A program made the position numbers and the translations under genes. The notes beneath the pieces were generated by a model that ran no database searches, was not told where the DNA came from, and saw only the letters and a program-made list of their open reading frames with translations. Below are positions 34,545 through 44,500 of a stretch of DNA of 64,000 bases, piece after piece; the first letter of the stretch is position 1; every line of letters starts with the position of its first letter. The stretch comes from Chordicoccus furentiruminis (GTDB lineage: Bacteria; Bacillota; Clostridia; Lachnospirales; Lachnospiraceae). The stretch is from positions 1,639,501 to 1,703,500 of the forward strand of contig NZ_CP048829.1 in assembly GCF_019355395.1 (NCBI RefSeq), given 5' to 3'.

Positions 34545-35759
34545 ATGAAAGCAAAGAAAATCATGGCCCTGGCACTGACCGCGGTGATGACCTGCGGCCT
34601 TGGCGCCGCCTCTGTTCCGGCGGCGGACAAGACTTTCAAGATCGGCGCCATCGGACCGCTGACCGGAGCGGCCGCGAACTACGGCACGGCTGTCATCAAC
34701 GGCACGCAGATCGCTGTCGATGAGATCAACGCGGCGGGCGGCATCAACGGATACCAGATTGAGTATAAGAACGAGGATGATGAGCTGGACAACGAGAAGT
34801 CCGTCAACGCGTATAACACGCTGAAGGACTGGGGTATGCAGATGCTGGTCGGCCCGACGACCTCCGCGTGCAGCATCGCCGTCTCAGAGAAGACCAAGGC
34901 GGACAGCATGTTCCAGCTGACGCCGTCCGGCTCCGCGAAGGACTGCACGAAGTATGACAACGTCTTCCGTGTCTGCTTCTCCGATCCGGCGCAGGGCACC
35001 AAGTCCGCCCAGTACATCGGCGAGAACGGACTGGCGAAGACGGTCGGCGTGATCTATGATTCCTCCGACGTGTATTCTTCCGGCATCTATCAGAACTTCG
35101 TCACGGAAGCCAAGAACCAGGGCTTCGACGTTCCGGTTCAGGAAGCCTTCACCGCTGACTCCAACACGGATTTCTCCGCGCAGCTTCAGAAGTGCAAGGA
35201 CGCCAACGTGGATCTGATTTTCCTTCCGATCTATTACACGCAGGCCGGCACGATTCTCACGCAGGCCGCTTCGATGGGTATCCAGTCCAAGTTCTTCGGC
35301 TGTGACGGTCTCGACGGCATGCTGGATATGGACAACTTCAACAAGGATCTCGCCGAGGGCGTCATGCTGCTGACCCCGTTCGCGGCGGACGCGAAGGATG
35401 AGCTGACCCAGAAGTTCGTCAAGACCTACACCGACAAGTTCAAGGTGACCCCGAACCAGTTCGCCGCTGACGCTTATGACGCGATGTATGCGATCAAGGC
35501 GGCGGCCGAGAAGGAGAACATCACGCCGGATATGAGCGTTGCGGATATCTGCGCGGCAATGGAGAAGGGCATGACCGAGATCAAGATCAACGGTCTGACC
35601 GGTGAAAACATCACCTGGACGGCTGACGGAGAGCCGGACAAGGAGCCGAAGGCTGTCGTGATCCAGAACGGCGCCTATGTCTCCATGACAGGCTCCGCGG
35701 ACAGCTCCGCCGAGAGCGCTGCGGCTTCCACAGCGGATGTCGAGTCCACTGCGGCCTGA
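34545..35759 (+). CDS. livJ: Branched-chain amino-acid ABC transporter substrate-binding protein
   Basis: This 404-residue type-I binding-fold protein (peripla_BP_6) shows FKIGAIGPLTGAAANYG at the mature N-terminus, GINGYQIEYKNEDDELD, VGPTTSACSIAVSE, and YDAMYAIKAAAEKENI. It delivers Leu/Ile/Val or related substrates to the LivHM channel. The signal peptide ends near SVPA-ADK. A Cys at residue 17 lies in VMTC, which is a poor lipobox inside the hydrophobic core. The protein ends in an unusual serine/alanine-rich tail of about 25 residues. AAGGAGG precedes the ATG. A terminator follows the stop, so the permease genes have their own promoter. Confidence 0.9.
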   Translation: MKAKKIMALALTAVMTCGLGAASVPAADKTFKIGAIGPLTGAAANYGTAVINGTQIAVDEINAAGGINGYQIEYKNEDDELDNEKSVNAYNTLKDWGMQMLVGPTTSACSIAVSEKTKADSMFQLTPSGSAKDCTKYDNVFRVCFSDPAQGTKSAQYIGENGLAKTVGVIYDSSDVYSSGIYQNFVTEAKNQGFDVPVQEAFTADSNTDFSAQLQKCKDANVDLIFLPIYYTQAGTILTQAASMGIQSKFFGCDGLDGMLDMDNFNKDLAEGVMLLTPFAADAKDELTQKFVKTYTDKFKVTPNQFAADAYDAMYAIKAAAEKENITPDMSVADICAAMEKGMTEIKINGLTGENITWTADGEPDKEPKAVVIQNGAYVSMTGSADSSAESAAASTADVESTAA

Positions 35760-35801
35760 GCAGCGCAGCCGGGTGAGAGCAGAACGCAACTCAGAAATCC
35801 G

Positions 35802-35837
35802 GGGAGGGACATCCGCAAAAAGATGTCCCTCCCTTTG
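35802..35837 (+). terminator. Terminator between livJ and livH
   Basis: GGGAGGGACATC (35802-35813) pairs perfectly with GATGTCCCTCCC (35822-35833), followed by TTTG. The short T-run suggests partial read-through. Confidence 0.75.
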
Positions 35838-35871
35838 TCATCAGAACCGTTTTTGCTGCGCGGAATGCATC

Positions 35872-35900
35872 TTTCACAACATTTCCGATCATGCTATAGT
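35872..35900 (+). promoter_or_regulatory. Candidate promoter for livHMGF
   Basis: TTTCAC (35872-35877), 17 bases, then TATAGT (35895-35900); the -35 is weak. Confidence 0.55.
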
Positions 35901-36011
35901 TAAGAAAATGCATCCGGGAGCCTGAACGAGGCGGAATCCGTTCTGCGGACAAATGACTGACAACCGGTACGGCGCTTTTCGGCAGGCGCCGCCAGTAAGG
36001 GGTGGAGACGT

Positions 36012-36899
36012 ATGGTCAGCTTTATAACGAATCTCATCAACGGTCTGAGCCTTGGAAGTATCTACGCGATCATCGCGATCGGGTACACGATGGTCTATGG
36101 AATCGCGAAGATGCTGAACTTCGCTCACGGCGATATCATCATGGTCGGCGCGTATATCGCGTTCACCATCATCACGACGCTGTCGCTCCCGACCGCGATC
36201 GGTATGATCGCGGCGATCGGCGGCTGCCTCCTGCTGGGCGTAGGCATTGAGAAGGTCGCCTACAAGCCGCTGCGGCACGCGTCCTCCTCTCTGGCGGTTC
36301 TGATCACAGCGATTGGCGTCAGCTACTTTCTGGAGAATCTCGCGCTGCTGATCTTCTCCTCGAACCCGAAGATGTTCACCTCGGTGATCCCGATGGACCA
36401 CGCGACGATCGCGGCGGGGCCGTTCCTTCTGCAGACCGTCAACGTCGTCTGCATCATCGTCAGCGTCGCGCTGGTGATCCTCCTGCAGCTGTTCATCAAC
36501 CGGACCCGTCCGGGTCAGGCGATGCTTGCCTGCTCGCAGGATCGTGACGCGGCGTCTCTGATGGGCATCAGCGTGGACCGCACGATCTCGCTGACCTTTG
36601 CGATCGGTTCCGCGATGGCGGGCGTCGCGGGCGTGCTGCTCTGCTCCGCCTACCCGACGCTTTCCCCGTACACCGGCGCGATGCCCGGCATCAAAGCCTT
36701 CGTCGCGGCTGTCTTCGGCGGCATCGGCTCGATCCCCGGCGCGATGATCGGCGGCCTTCTGCTGGGTATCATCGAGATTCTCGCGAAGTCCTACATTTCG
36801 TCCCAGCTGTCGGATGCGATCGTGTTTTCTGTTCTGATCATCGTCCTTCTGGTCAAGCCGACCGGTATTATGGGCAAGGTCATTCAGGAGAAGGTCTGA
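36012..36899 (+). CDS. livH: Branched-chain amino-acid ABC permease LivH
   Basis: This 295-residue permease starts FITNLINGLSLGSIYAIIAIGYTMVYGIAKMLNFAHGD, the standard LivH opening with the NFAHG motif. CSQDRDAASLMGISVDRTI is the cytoplasmic loop that contacts the ATPases, and FGGIGSIPGAMIGG follows. About eight helices are expected. It forms the channel together with LivM, whose gene starts 16 bases later. Confidence 0.94.
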   Translation: MVSFITNLINGLSLGSIYAIIAIGYTMVYGIAKMLNFAHGDIIMVGAYIAFTIITTLSLPTAIGMIAAIGGCLLLGVGIEKVAYKPLRHASSSLAVLITAIGVSYFLENLALLIFSSNPKMFTSVIPMDHATIAAGPFLLQTVNVVCIIVSVALVILLQLFINRTRPGQAMLACSQDRDAASLMGISVDRTISLTFAIGSAMAGVAGVLLCSAYPTLSPYTGAMPGIKAFVAAVFGGIGSIPGAMIGGLLLGIIEILAKSYISSQLSDAIVFSVLIIVLLVKPTGIMGKVIQEKV

Positions 36900-36915
36900 G
36901 AGGAAGGTGCAGAAG

Positions 36916-37995
36916 ATGAAGACGAAAAAAATGACGAAGGCCTCCCGTGACAATCTCAACACCGTGCTGATGCTGGTGATCCTGTTCGCTCTGATCGAGG
37001 CGGCCAGCGCGGCCGGACTGATCAACAGCCATCTGGGCGGCCTTCTGGTTCCGCTCTGCGTCTACGCGACGATGGCGGTGTCGCTCAACCTTGTGGTGGG
37101 GATTCTCGGCGAACTTTCTCTCGGGCACGCGGGCTTTATGTGCGTGGGCGCGTTCGCCAGCGCGTTTTTCAGCAAATGCTTCGAGAACAGTATGGGTGTC
37201 TTTCCCCGCTTCCTGCTCGCGATCCTCATCGGCGGTCTTGTGGCCGGCATCTTCGGATTCCTGATCGGGATTCCGGTTCTCCGGCTCAACGGCGACTACC
37301 TCGCGATCGTGACGCTGGCCTTCGGAGAGATCATCAAGAACCTGATGAACGTGATCTATATCGGACGCGACAGCAGGGGAATGCATTTCTCGATGCAGAA
37401 CCAGATGGCTCTCAATCTCGAGCCGGACGGCGAGATGATCATCAACGGTCCGCAGGGCATCACCGGAACGCCGAACGACTCCACGTTCATCGTCGGCTTC
37501 GTGATCCTGCTGATCTCGACGATCCTCGTGCTGAATCTGATCAATTCCCGCGAGGGCCGCGCGATTATGGCAATCCGCGACAACAACATCGCGGCGGGCT
37601 CCGTGGGGATTCCGATCACGACCTACAAGATGCGCGCCTTCACGATCTCGGCGGTCATCGCGGGCTGCGCCGGCGCGCTGTACGCGCACAATCTGGCGTC
37701 TCTGATCGCGACGCCGAGCCGGTTCGGCTACAATATGTCGATTCTTTTCCTTGTCTTCGTGGTGCTCGGCGGCATTGGTTCGACCCGCGGCGCGATCATC
37801 GCCTCGATCGTCCTCACGCTGATTCCGGAGGTGCTGCGGTTCATGAATGACTACCGCATGCTGATCTACTCCATCGTGCTGATCGTGATGATGATCGTGA
37901 ACTGGAATCCGCACTCCCGTGCATGGATCGCTTCGCATTCGCTCTTCAGGAAGAAAAAGACGGCGGAGGCATCCGGAAAGGAGGCAGCGCAATGA
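36916..37995 (+). CDS. livM: Branched-chain amino-acid ABC permease LivM
   Basis: This 359-residue permease carries LVVGILGELSLGHAGFMCVGAF, the LivM GxxSLGHAxF motif, then LNGDYLAIVTLAFGEIIKNLMN, IRDNNIAAGSVGI (the ATPase contact loop) and VLGGIGSTRGAI. The ATG at 36916 has AGGAAGG 8 bases upstream and is preferred to a GTG three codons earlier. Its stop overlaps the livG start as ATGA, a sign of translational coupling. Confidence 0.94.
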   Translation: MKTKKMTKASRDNLNTVLMLVILFALIEAASAAGLINSHLGGLLVPLCVYATMAVSLNLVVGILGELSLGHAGFMCVGAFASAFFSKCFENSMGVFPRFLLAILIGGLVAGIFGFLIGIPVLRLNGDYLAIVTLAFGEIIKNLMNVIYIGRDSRGMHFSMQNQMALNLEPDGEMIINGPQGITGTPNDSTFIVGFVILLISTILVLNLINSREGRAIMAIRDNNIAAGSVGIPITTYKMRAFTISAVIAGCAGALYAHNLASLIATPSRFGYNMSILFLVFVVLGGIGSTRGAIIASIVLTLIPEVLRFMNDYRMLIYSIVLIVMMIVNWNPHSRAWIASHSLFRKKKTAEASGKEAAQ

Positions 37996-38753
37996 CGGCA
38001 TTACTTGACGTAAAGAATCTCTCGATCCAGTTCGGCGGCCTGCGCGCGGTGGACGATTTCAATCTGACAATCGAAAAGGGCGATCTGTACGGTCTGATCG
38101 GCCCGAACGGCGCGGGGAAGACGACCGTCTTCAATCTGCTGACCGGCGAATACAAGCCGAACGAGGGCGTCATCCGTCTTGACGGGCGGGACATCACGGG
38201 CCTCAGCACGATCGAGATCAACAAGGCCGGCATCGCCCGGACTTTCCAGAATATCCGGCTCTTCCGTCAGCTGTCGGTGCTCGACAACGTGAAGGCCGGC
38301 CTTCACAACCAGTTCGGCTACTCGATGTGGGCTGCCTTCCTTCACTCCGCGTCCTACCGGAAGGTGGAGCGGGAGATGGACGAGCGGGCGATGGAGCTGC
38401 TGAAGGTCTTCAGCCTGGATCAGGAGGCGGAGACGATCTCCGCGAACCTTCCCTACGGCAAGCAGAGAAAGCTGGAGATCGCCCGGGCGATGGCGACGAA
38501 CCCGAAGCTGCTGCTGCTCGACGAGCCGGCGGCCGGCATGAACCCGAACGAGACGCAGGAGCTGATGGATGATATCCGTGTCATCCGGGAGCGGTTCGGG
38601 ATGACGATTCTCCTGATCGAGCATGATATGAGGCTGGTTTCCGGTATCTGCGAGAAACTGACCGTCCTCAATTTCGGACGGATTCTGACGCAGGGCTCTA
38701 CGCAGACCGTGCTGACCAATCCGGAGGTCATCAAGGCCTATCTCGGCGAGTAA
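37992..38753 (+). CDS. livG: Branched-chain amino-acid ABC ATPase LivG
   Basis: This 253-residue ATPase has Walker A GPNGAGKTT, GIARTFQNIRLFRQLSVLDNVKAG (Q-loop with the LivG-type FQNIRLF), the signature region LPYGKQRKLEIARAMA, Walker B LLLLDEPAAGMNPNE and LLIEHDM. These are LivG hallmarks. The start overlaps the livM stop by 4 bases, and AAAGGAGGC precedes it inside livM. Confidence 0.95.
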   Translation: MTALLDVKNLSIQFGGLRAVDDFNLTIEKGDLYGLIGPNGAGKTTVFNLLTGEYKPNEGVIRLDGRDITGLSTIEINKAGIARTFQNIRLFRQLSVLDNVKAGLHNQFGYSMWAAFLHSASYRKVEREMDERAMELLKVFSLDQEAETISANLPYGKQRKLEIARAMATNPKLLLLDEPAAGMNPNETQELMDDIRVIRERFGMTILLIEHDMRLVSGICEKLTVLNFGRILTQGSTQTVLTNPEVIKAYLGE

Positions 38754-38768
38754 GGAGGAGTTTGAGCC

Positions 38769-39479
38769 ATGGCAATGTTAGAAGTGAAGGATCTGAGGGT
38801 CAGATACGGGGTTATTCCGGCGCTCAAGGGAATCTCCTTTCATGTCGATGAGGGCGAGATCATCGCTCTGATCGGGGCGAACGGCGCCGGGAAGACGACG
38901 ACGCTTCATACGATCACGGGACTGGTGGAGAAGGCCGGCGGATCGGTTGCCTTTCTCGGAAAGGATATCACGAAGACGCCGGCGCATCAGATCGTGGAGA
39001 TGGGGATCGCACATGTGCCGGAGGGACGGCGTGTCTTTCCGGAGATGACGGTTTACCAGAATCTGATGCTGGGGGCCTACACGAGAAAGGACACGAAGGA
39101 GAAGGCGGAGAATCTCGAGAGGGTCTACACACATTTCCCGCGGCTCAGAGAACGAGCGAAGCAGGTTGCCGGCACGCTTTCCGGCGGCGAGCAGCAGATG
39201 CTGGCGATGGGGCGGGCGCTGATGTCGAACCCGAAGCTGATCCTGATGGACGAGCCGTCGATGGGCCTCTCGCCGATCTTCGTGAACGAGATCTTCGGGA
39301 TCATCGAGACGGTGGCGAAGGAAGGCAAGACGGTGCTTCTTGTGGAACAGAACGCGAAAAAGGCGCTGTCCATCGCGGACCGCGCCTATGTGCTGGAGAC
39401 CGGATCGATCACGATGGAGGGCCCGGCGAAGGAGCTGATGGCCAATGACGCGATCCGGAAGGCATATCTGGGCGAGTGA
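38769..39479 (+). CDS. livF: Branched-chain amino-acid ABC ATPase LivF
   Basis: This 236-residue ATPase has YGVIPALKGISFHVDEGEI, Walker A GANGAGKTT, AHVPEGRRVFPEMTVYQNL (the LivF-specific block), signature LSGGEQQMLAMGRALM and Walker B LILMDEPSMGLSP. It completes the five-gene Liv importer. TAAGGAGGAG lies shortly before the ATG. Confidence 0.95.
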   Translation: MAMLEVKDLRVRYGVIPALKGISFHVDEGEIIALIGANGAGKTTTLHTITGLVEKAGGSVAFLGKDITKTPAHQIVEMGIAHVPEGRRVFPEMTVYQNLMLGAYTRKDTKEKAENLERVYTHFPRLRERAKQVAGTLSGGEQQMLAMGRALMSNPKLILMDEPSMGLSPIFVNEIFGIIETVAKEGKTVLLVEQNAKKALSIADRAYVLETGSITMEGPAKELMANDAIRKAYLGE

Positions 39480-39542
39480 CGGCCGGCGGACTCCGTTTCC
39501 GCAGAACTGCTGCGCTCAGTGAACAGAGGAAGGAGGAGCGTG

Positions 39543-40178
39543 ATGAATCAGAAGATTGTGATCTGCATCAACCGCGAGTACGGCAGCGGCGGGCGGACAA
39601 TCGGCGAAATGCTGTCGGAGGATCTGGGGATTCATTACTACGACAAGGAGATTCTGAAGCTGGCTTCGGATGATTCCGGCATCAATCAGCGTCTTTTCGA
39701 GCAGGCGGACGCGAAATTCCGCGGGACGACGCTCTTCCGCGCCGCGAAAAAGGTTTATAACGGCGAGCTGATTCCGCCGGAAAGCAACGACTTCACATCA
39801 GACCAGAACCTGTTCAATTATCAGGCGAAGGTGATCCGGGAGCTGGCCGAGGAGGAGAGCTGCATCATTGTCGGCCGCTGCGGCGGTTACATTCTGCGGG
39901 ATAATCCCCGGGCCGTCCGTGTTTTCGTCCATGCGCCCCACTATTTCCTGATGGAGGAGGCGGCGAAGAGGAAGTCCCTTCCGCGCCGTGAGCTGGAGCG
40001 CTGGGTCGATATGGAGAACCGCCGGCGGGCTGAGTACAACCTTTACTACAGCGGCTGGAAATGGGACGACGCGCACAACTACGATCTCTGTGTGGACGCC
40101 TCGAAGCTGGGCTTTGAGAAATGCGTGGAGATCATCAAAGGGTATCTGAAGGTCCGTTTCGACGGTCTCGAGTTCTGA
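39543..40178 (+). CDS. Cytidylate kinase-like family protein
   Basis: This 211-residue P-loop protein reads ICINREYGSGGRTIGEMLSEDLGI, the Cmk-like family form of the P-loop (GSGGRTIG in place of a standard GKST), then YYDKEILKLAS, CIIVGRCGGYIL and RVFVHAP. These cytidylate-kinase-like proteins are common in gut Firmicutes; their real substrate is not established. AGGAAGGAGGAG gives a strong ribosome site for ATG 39543. It lies 63 bases after livF and ends in a terminator, so it may be cotranscribed with the liv genes. Confidence 0.85.
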   Translation: MNQKIVICINREYGSGGRTIGEMLSEDLGIHYYDKEILKLASDDSGINQRLFEQADAKFRGTTLFRAAKKVYNGELIPPESNDFTSDQNLFNYQAKVIRELAEEESCIIVGRCGGYILRDNPRAVRVFVHAPHYFLMEEAAKRKSLPRRELERWVDMENRRRAEYNLYYSGWKWDDAHNYDLCVDASKLGFEKCVEIIKGYLKVRFDGLEF

Positions 40179-40195
40179 GACGAACGGGACGGAGG

Positions 40196-40232
40196 AGCCT
40201 TCCGCCGTGTTTTGACGGCGGGGGGCTTTTTT
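40196..40232 (+). terminator. Terminator after the kinase-like gene
   Basis: AGCCTTCCGCCGT (40196-40208) pairs, with two G-U pairs, with ACGGCGGGGGGCT, followed by six T. Confidence 0.8.
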
Positions 40233-40364
40233 ATGCTTTCGGAGCATGCAGCCGCCAGCCGCCGGTCTGACCGGGAATGCAGCAGCCTGCGGAGTGGAGG
40301 ACCGGAAAGCGGGCGGAAAATCCGGTCGAAATAAATGAAATGATGAGGATAATTCATTTCGTAA

Positions 40365-41549
40365 ATTGCAATAACAAGTTGGACACCCTCTGCTAGGCAG
40401 TATCCTGGTAGATTCGGTCGATTTCCTCCTCGAAGATTTCATCCGGGGTTCTGTAACCCAGGATCTTCCTCGGGAGACAGTTACACCAGGTCTCCACATC
40501 GGAGATCTGCTGGCCGGTAAAGTCATCAATCCGCTTACCCTTTGGTATGAACCTTCTGATCAGGCCGTTATGCCGCTCTACGGTTCCCTTATCGCAGGAT
40601 GTGTAGGGATGGGCATAGTAGACAAGTGTATCAGCCATCTTCTCAAGTTCTGAAAGGTCGGCGAATTCCGAACCGTTATCGGTCGTGATCGTTTTGAACA
40701 CTTCGCCGAAGTGTTCGCTGTAAGTCTTCTGAAGTTGTTTGATTGCCTTCATGACACACGCTGATGTCTTGTCTGCAATAGGAAGCATCAGGAGCTCACG
40801 GCTTTTGCGTTCAGCAAGAGTGAGCAGGGCCTGGTCATCCCGGGTCTTGGCGCCCAATACGAGGTCACATTCCCAGTGCCCGAATTCCTCACGGGATTCG
40901 ATTTCTCTGGGACGTTCCTCAATGCTGCGGCCCAGCTTTTTCTTGTTGATCCGAGATCTATGTTTCCTGGATTTACGCTTCAGCTTTTCAGGAAGGTTAT
41001 GGTTCCTGATGCCAAAGAGGCCAAGATCAACATAACGGTAAAGCGTTTTTGTGCAGACGATCTGCTCTCTGGTAAATTCACCATCGAGAACAGCGCGTCC
41101 GGCGCAGGCGTCCAATGACCAGCCATCTTCTGTAAAGTGTTTAAGCACATACTTAAGAAACGCTGATCTGCTCAGGAAGTCATAATGCCGGCAACTGTTC
41201 TTCCGGTTGTCCTCATAGGCTTTCTGACCGGCAGACGCCTTATAACGGGTCACGTGGCCGTTATACAAGGCAACTGAACCACGTGCTATTTCGTTCGAGA
41301 CAGTGCTCGGTGAGCAGCCGATCTCACGGGCAATTGCCCGGATGGAGTAGTGGTCTTTAAGACGAATCTGAATAAGAACCCGTTCCTCATACGAAAGATG
41401 TTTGCCTTTTATATGGGAAGTTGTGGTAGAATGAGAGTAGTCCATGGTGGCGATTCTCCTGTAGAAAGTTGGTTGTGGTGACTTACATTCTACCAAAGAT
41501 CCTGCCATGGATCTTTATTTTATTCAGATGTCCAACTTCATTTTACAAT
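40365..41549. mobile_element. IS30 family insertion sequence
   Basis: The left end ATTGCAATAACAAGTTGGAC (from 40365) matches the inverted right end, which read inward is ATTGTAAAATGAAGTTGGAC (41549 back to 41527). The 1185-base length fits IS30 elements. The right end falls inside the signal-peptide codons of the giant surface protein. The left flank holds no matching N-terminal part, so DNA seems to have been lost beside the insertion. Clear target duplications are not seen. Confidence 0.75.
40393..41445 (-). CDS. IS30 family transposase
   Basis: This 350-residue transposase has the IS30 layout. The N-terminal helix-turn-helix reads HLSYEERVLIQIRL and then IRAIAREIGCSPSTVSNEI. The DDE catalytic core follows, with FGHWECDLVLGA (Asp), TITTDNGSEFADL (Asp) and HPYTSCDKGTVERHNGLIRR (Glu). 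The ATG at 41445 has CAGGAG 9 bases upstream; the 21 codons above it are not family-like. It looks intact. Confidence 0.94.
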   Translation of the reverse strand: MDYSHSTTTSHIKGKHLSYEERVLIQIRLKDHYSIRAIAREIGCSPSTVSNEIARGSVALYNGHVTRYKASAGQKAYEDNRKNSCRHYDFLSRSAFLKYVLKHFTEDGWSLDACAGRAVLDGEFTREQIVCTKTLYRYVDLGLFGIRNHNLPEKLKRKSRKHRSRINKKKLGRSIEERPREIESREEFGHWECDLVLGAKTRDDQALLTLAERKSRELLMLPIADKTSACVMKAIKQLQKTYSEHFGEVFKTITTDNGSEFADLSELEKMADTLVYYAHPYTSCDKGTVERHNGLIRRFIPKGKRIDDFTGQQISDVETWCNCLPRKILGYRTPDEIFEEEIDRIYQDTA

Positions 41550-44500
41550 CGGCGGTCCGTTCTGATGCTGACGACGATGAACAGCTGGGTGTACGCAGCG
41601 GATTCGGCCGTGGAAGCACCGGCCGCAGAACCGGCTCCGGCGGTGGAAGCGACACCGGCTGCGGAACCGGCGCCGGCGGTGGAACCGGCACCGGCCGAGG
41701 AGCCGGCGCCGACGGAAACGCCGCAGGAGACGCCGGCCGTGACACCGGCTGTGACGCCGGAAGCGGAGCCGACGGAAGCGCCGTCGGAACCGGCTCCGCA
41801 GGCCGACTCGACGAAGGAAGCGGTCCCGGCGGATTCTCAGCCGCAGAGCACCGCTTCCGCGGTATCCGGCCCGGAATCAGCGTCTGCCACGCCGGCTCCG
41901 ACGCCGGAGGTGAAGTATGTCACGTCCTTCACGGTGACATCTCACAACGTGACCGTGACTGCGACGACGACAGACGCGGCGAAGTTCCCGGAAGGGACAC
42001 AGCTTCATGTCGACTATGCGGCACCGGGGTCGGCTCTCTATCAGTCGACGATCGGGACGGTCGAGCAGTCGCTCGGCATCGCCGGGGACGAGACCCGTTC
42101 GGCTGAGGGCGTCGTCTACGACATCTATTTCACATACAACGGAAACAGAATTGAGCCGGACGATGCCGTCAGCGTGACGATGAACTTCGCGAGCCCGGTG
42201 GCCTCTGATCTTCCGGAAGGCTCGTCGATGGAGAACAGCTGCGTCATGCATGTGACGGGCGGCGGCGCGGAGAACGTCGGCGCCTCTGTCGGCACGACTT
42301 CGGAAGGGGCGGTCACGGACGCCTCCTTTCGCTCTGACTCCTTCTCGCCGTACTTTGTCGGCGGAGTGAGACGGGCACCTGGGAATACGACGGACACACA
42401 GTCCGGAAATGTCAGCAGCAACCTTAACGATTTTACAACGAGCGTGAGCATCGATGCGAAGGAAGACGCGTCGGGTAATTATGTGGTCGAGAAGGGCGTA
42501 GCCTATAAGATCCATCTGACGTTCCAGGAAGACGACGAATCGAACGGCAAGCAGTTCGGCAATCCGCTGACGTATACGCTGCCGGCGGGTTTCCATGACA
42601 TCGATCATTCGTTTGAGGATTTTGCGATCACCGTCAGCAACCCGAACGGTTCTTCCTATACGGTCAGCGGAAATAAGGTATCGCTCGACAACGGCACACT
42701 GACGGTCACGTTCAACGAATCCGATCCGAATTGGCCTCATCTGGAGAAAGCAAGGAATACGCAGTTTCATCTCACGCTGAAGGGGACGTTCGACGACAGT
42801 GCGAAGGAGCTGGACTGGGGCAACGGAAAGAAGACCTCGCTCAGTGTGGATACATCGGGCAGCCTGACGACTGTCAAGCAGGCAAATTACGACCGTTCAG
42901 ATGGGAAAGTGCATTACACCGTGACGGTGACCTCGCATGGTTACAATACGAACGTTATCGTGAAGGATTCGCTGACGGGAACGGCGCTGACCTATGATCA
43001 GCATGTGACGTCTTCCGTCACGGGCGGAAAGGTCAAAAGCCAGACGGAACGTGGTTTCGAGTATGTGATCCCGGAGATGACGGACGGCCAGACCGCAACA
43101 CTGACGTATGCGGCCAGTGTGAACTTTGATGCGCTGGGCGGCGGCCAGGGAACCGAGGAGCAGGTCGGCAACAGCGTGGTGACTACCAGTGACCAGCAGC
43201 CGAACTCGGAACCGGTTCAGGAAAACTGGACGAATAAAATCGACTACCTCTCCATTTCGAAGCAGGCAGGCGCAGCATCGGACGGCACGGTCTCAGGGCA
43301 TAAGACGATTCCGTGGACCGTCACCTACAACGCGGACCGGAAGGGATCGGCAGCCGGCCGGACCATCACAGATTCGATCGCGGACACCTCAAAGAACATT
43401 CTGAAGTATTCCGGAGACGGCATCAAGATAGCGGTGACGGATGCCAGCGGTAACGTGGTCCGGACGGATAACGTGTCCTGGGCGAATGTGGGTGTCACTG
43501 ATCCGGCGTCGACGTCTTCGTGGCACTATACGATTCCGGAGTCAGACAAAGGGAAGGCGTATCAGTATACAGTTTCCTATACGACGGACGCGGATCTGAC
43601 CAGCGTAGTGACGAACACCTCGGTGAGCAACACGGTGCAGGACGACAAGGGTCATAACGGCGGCGCTTCCGCCAACGTGGAACCCGGGCCGGACGGCAAG
43701 ATTGGCGTCACCAAGACGGCGGGCAGTCACGACAACGAAAAGATTTCCTGGACTGTCACGCTGACTGTCCCGAAGACAGGCCTGAAGACGGCCCAGATGA
43801 TCGATTATCTGCCTACACAGTATGTGGCCGGTGCGAATCTCTATGACGAGTGGGATGCTGCCACCGTCAAGGTCGAGGGACTTCTTGACGGCGAGGACAT
43901 GGTGCAGGATACAGCGGCGTCAGATCAGACGAAAGCCGTCTACACGTTCTATCAGGACAAGGCGCATACGATGACCGGGCTGAAGGGCGGAGACAAAGTC
44001 CGCACGATCATCGTGACATTCAGCACGAAAATCAATCAGGACTGGCTGGAAAAAGCAGATCAGTCCTATATGATGACGCATGAGAACAAGGTTGATTTCG
44101 TCGGCAACGGCCAGACGGTATCTTCTTCAGATAAAGTGAAGGTGACGAAGCGGGAGATCGCCAAGAGCATGGATCAGTCTCAGACGGTCACGATTGACGG
44201 CAAGACCTACCCCGCATGGCATTTCGTTATCATGATGAAGGGAGCGGCGGCCGAGGACTTCGACGTGACGGATACGTTCGACGCAAGGCTGCGGTATGTG
44301 AAGCCGGACGAGACAGTGCCTGGATTGTATATCGGTAACGCCGGTAAACTGACGGATGCAGATGGAAACCCTTATGTTTGGAATGCTCCCGTGCTTTCCG
44401 CAGATGTGGAGGATAGCAAGGTCGTTTTCCATGTCACAAAGGAGGATGTCGAGAAATTTAATGACATAGCGGAACTCCATATCAGCTACTGGCTGATTCC

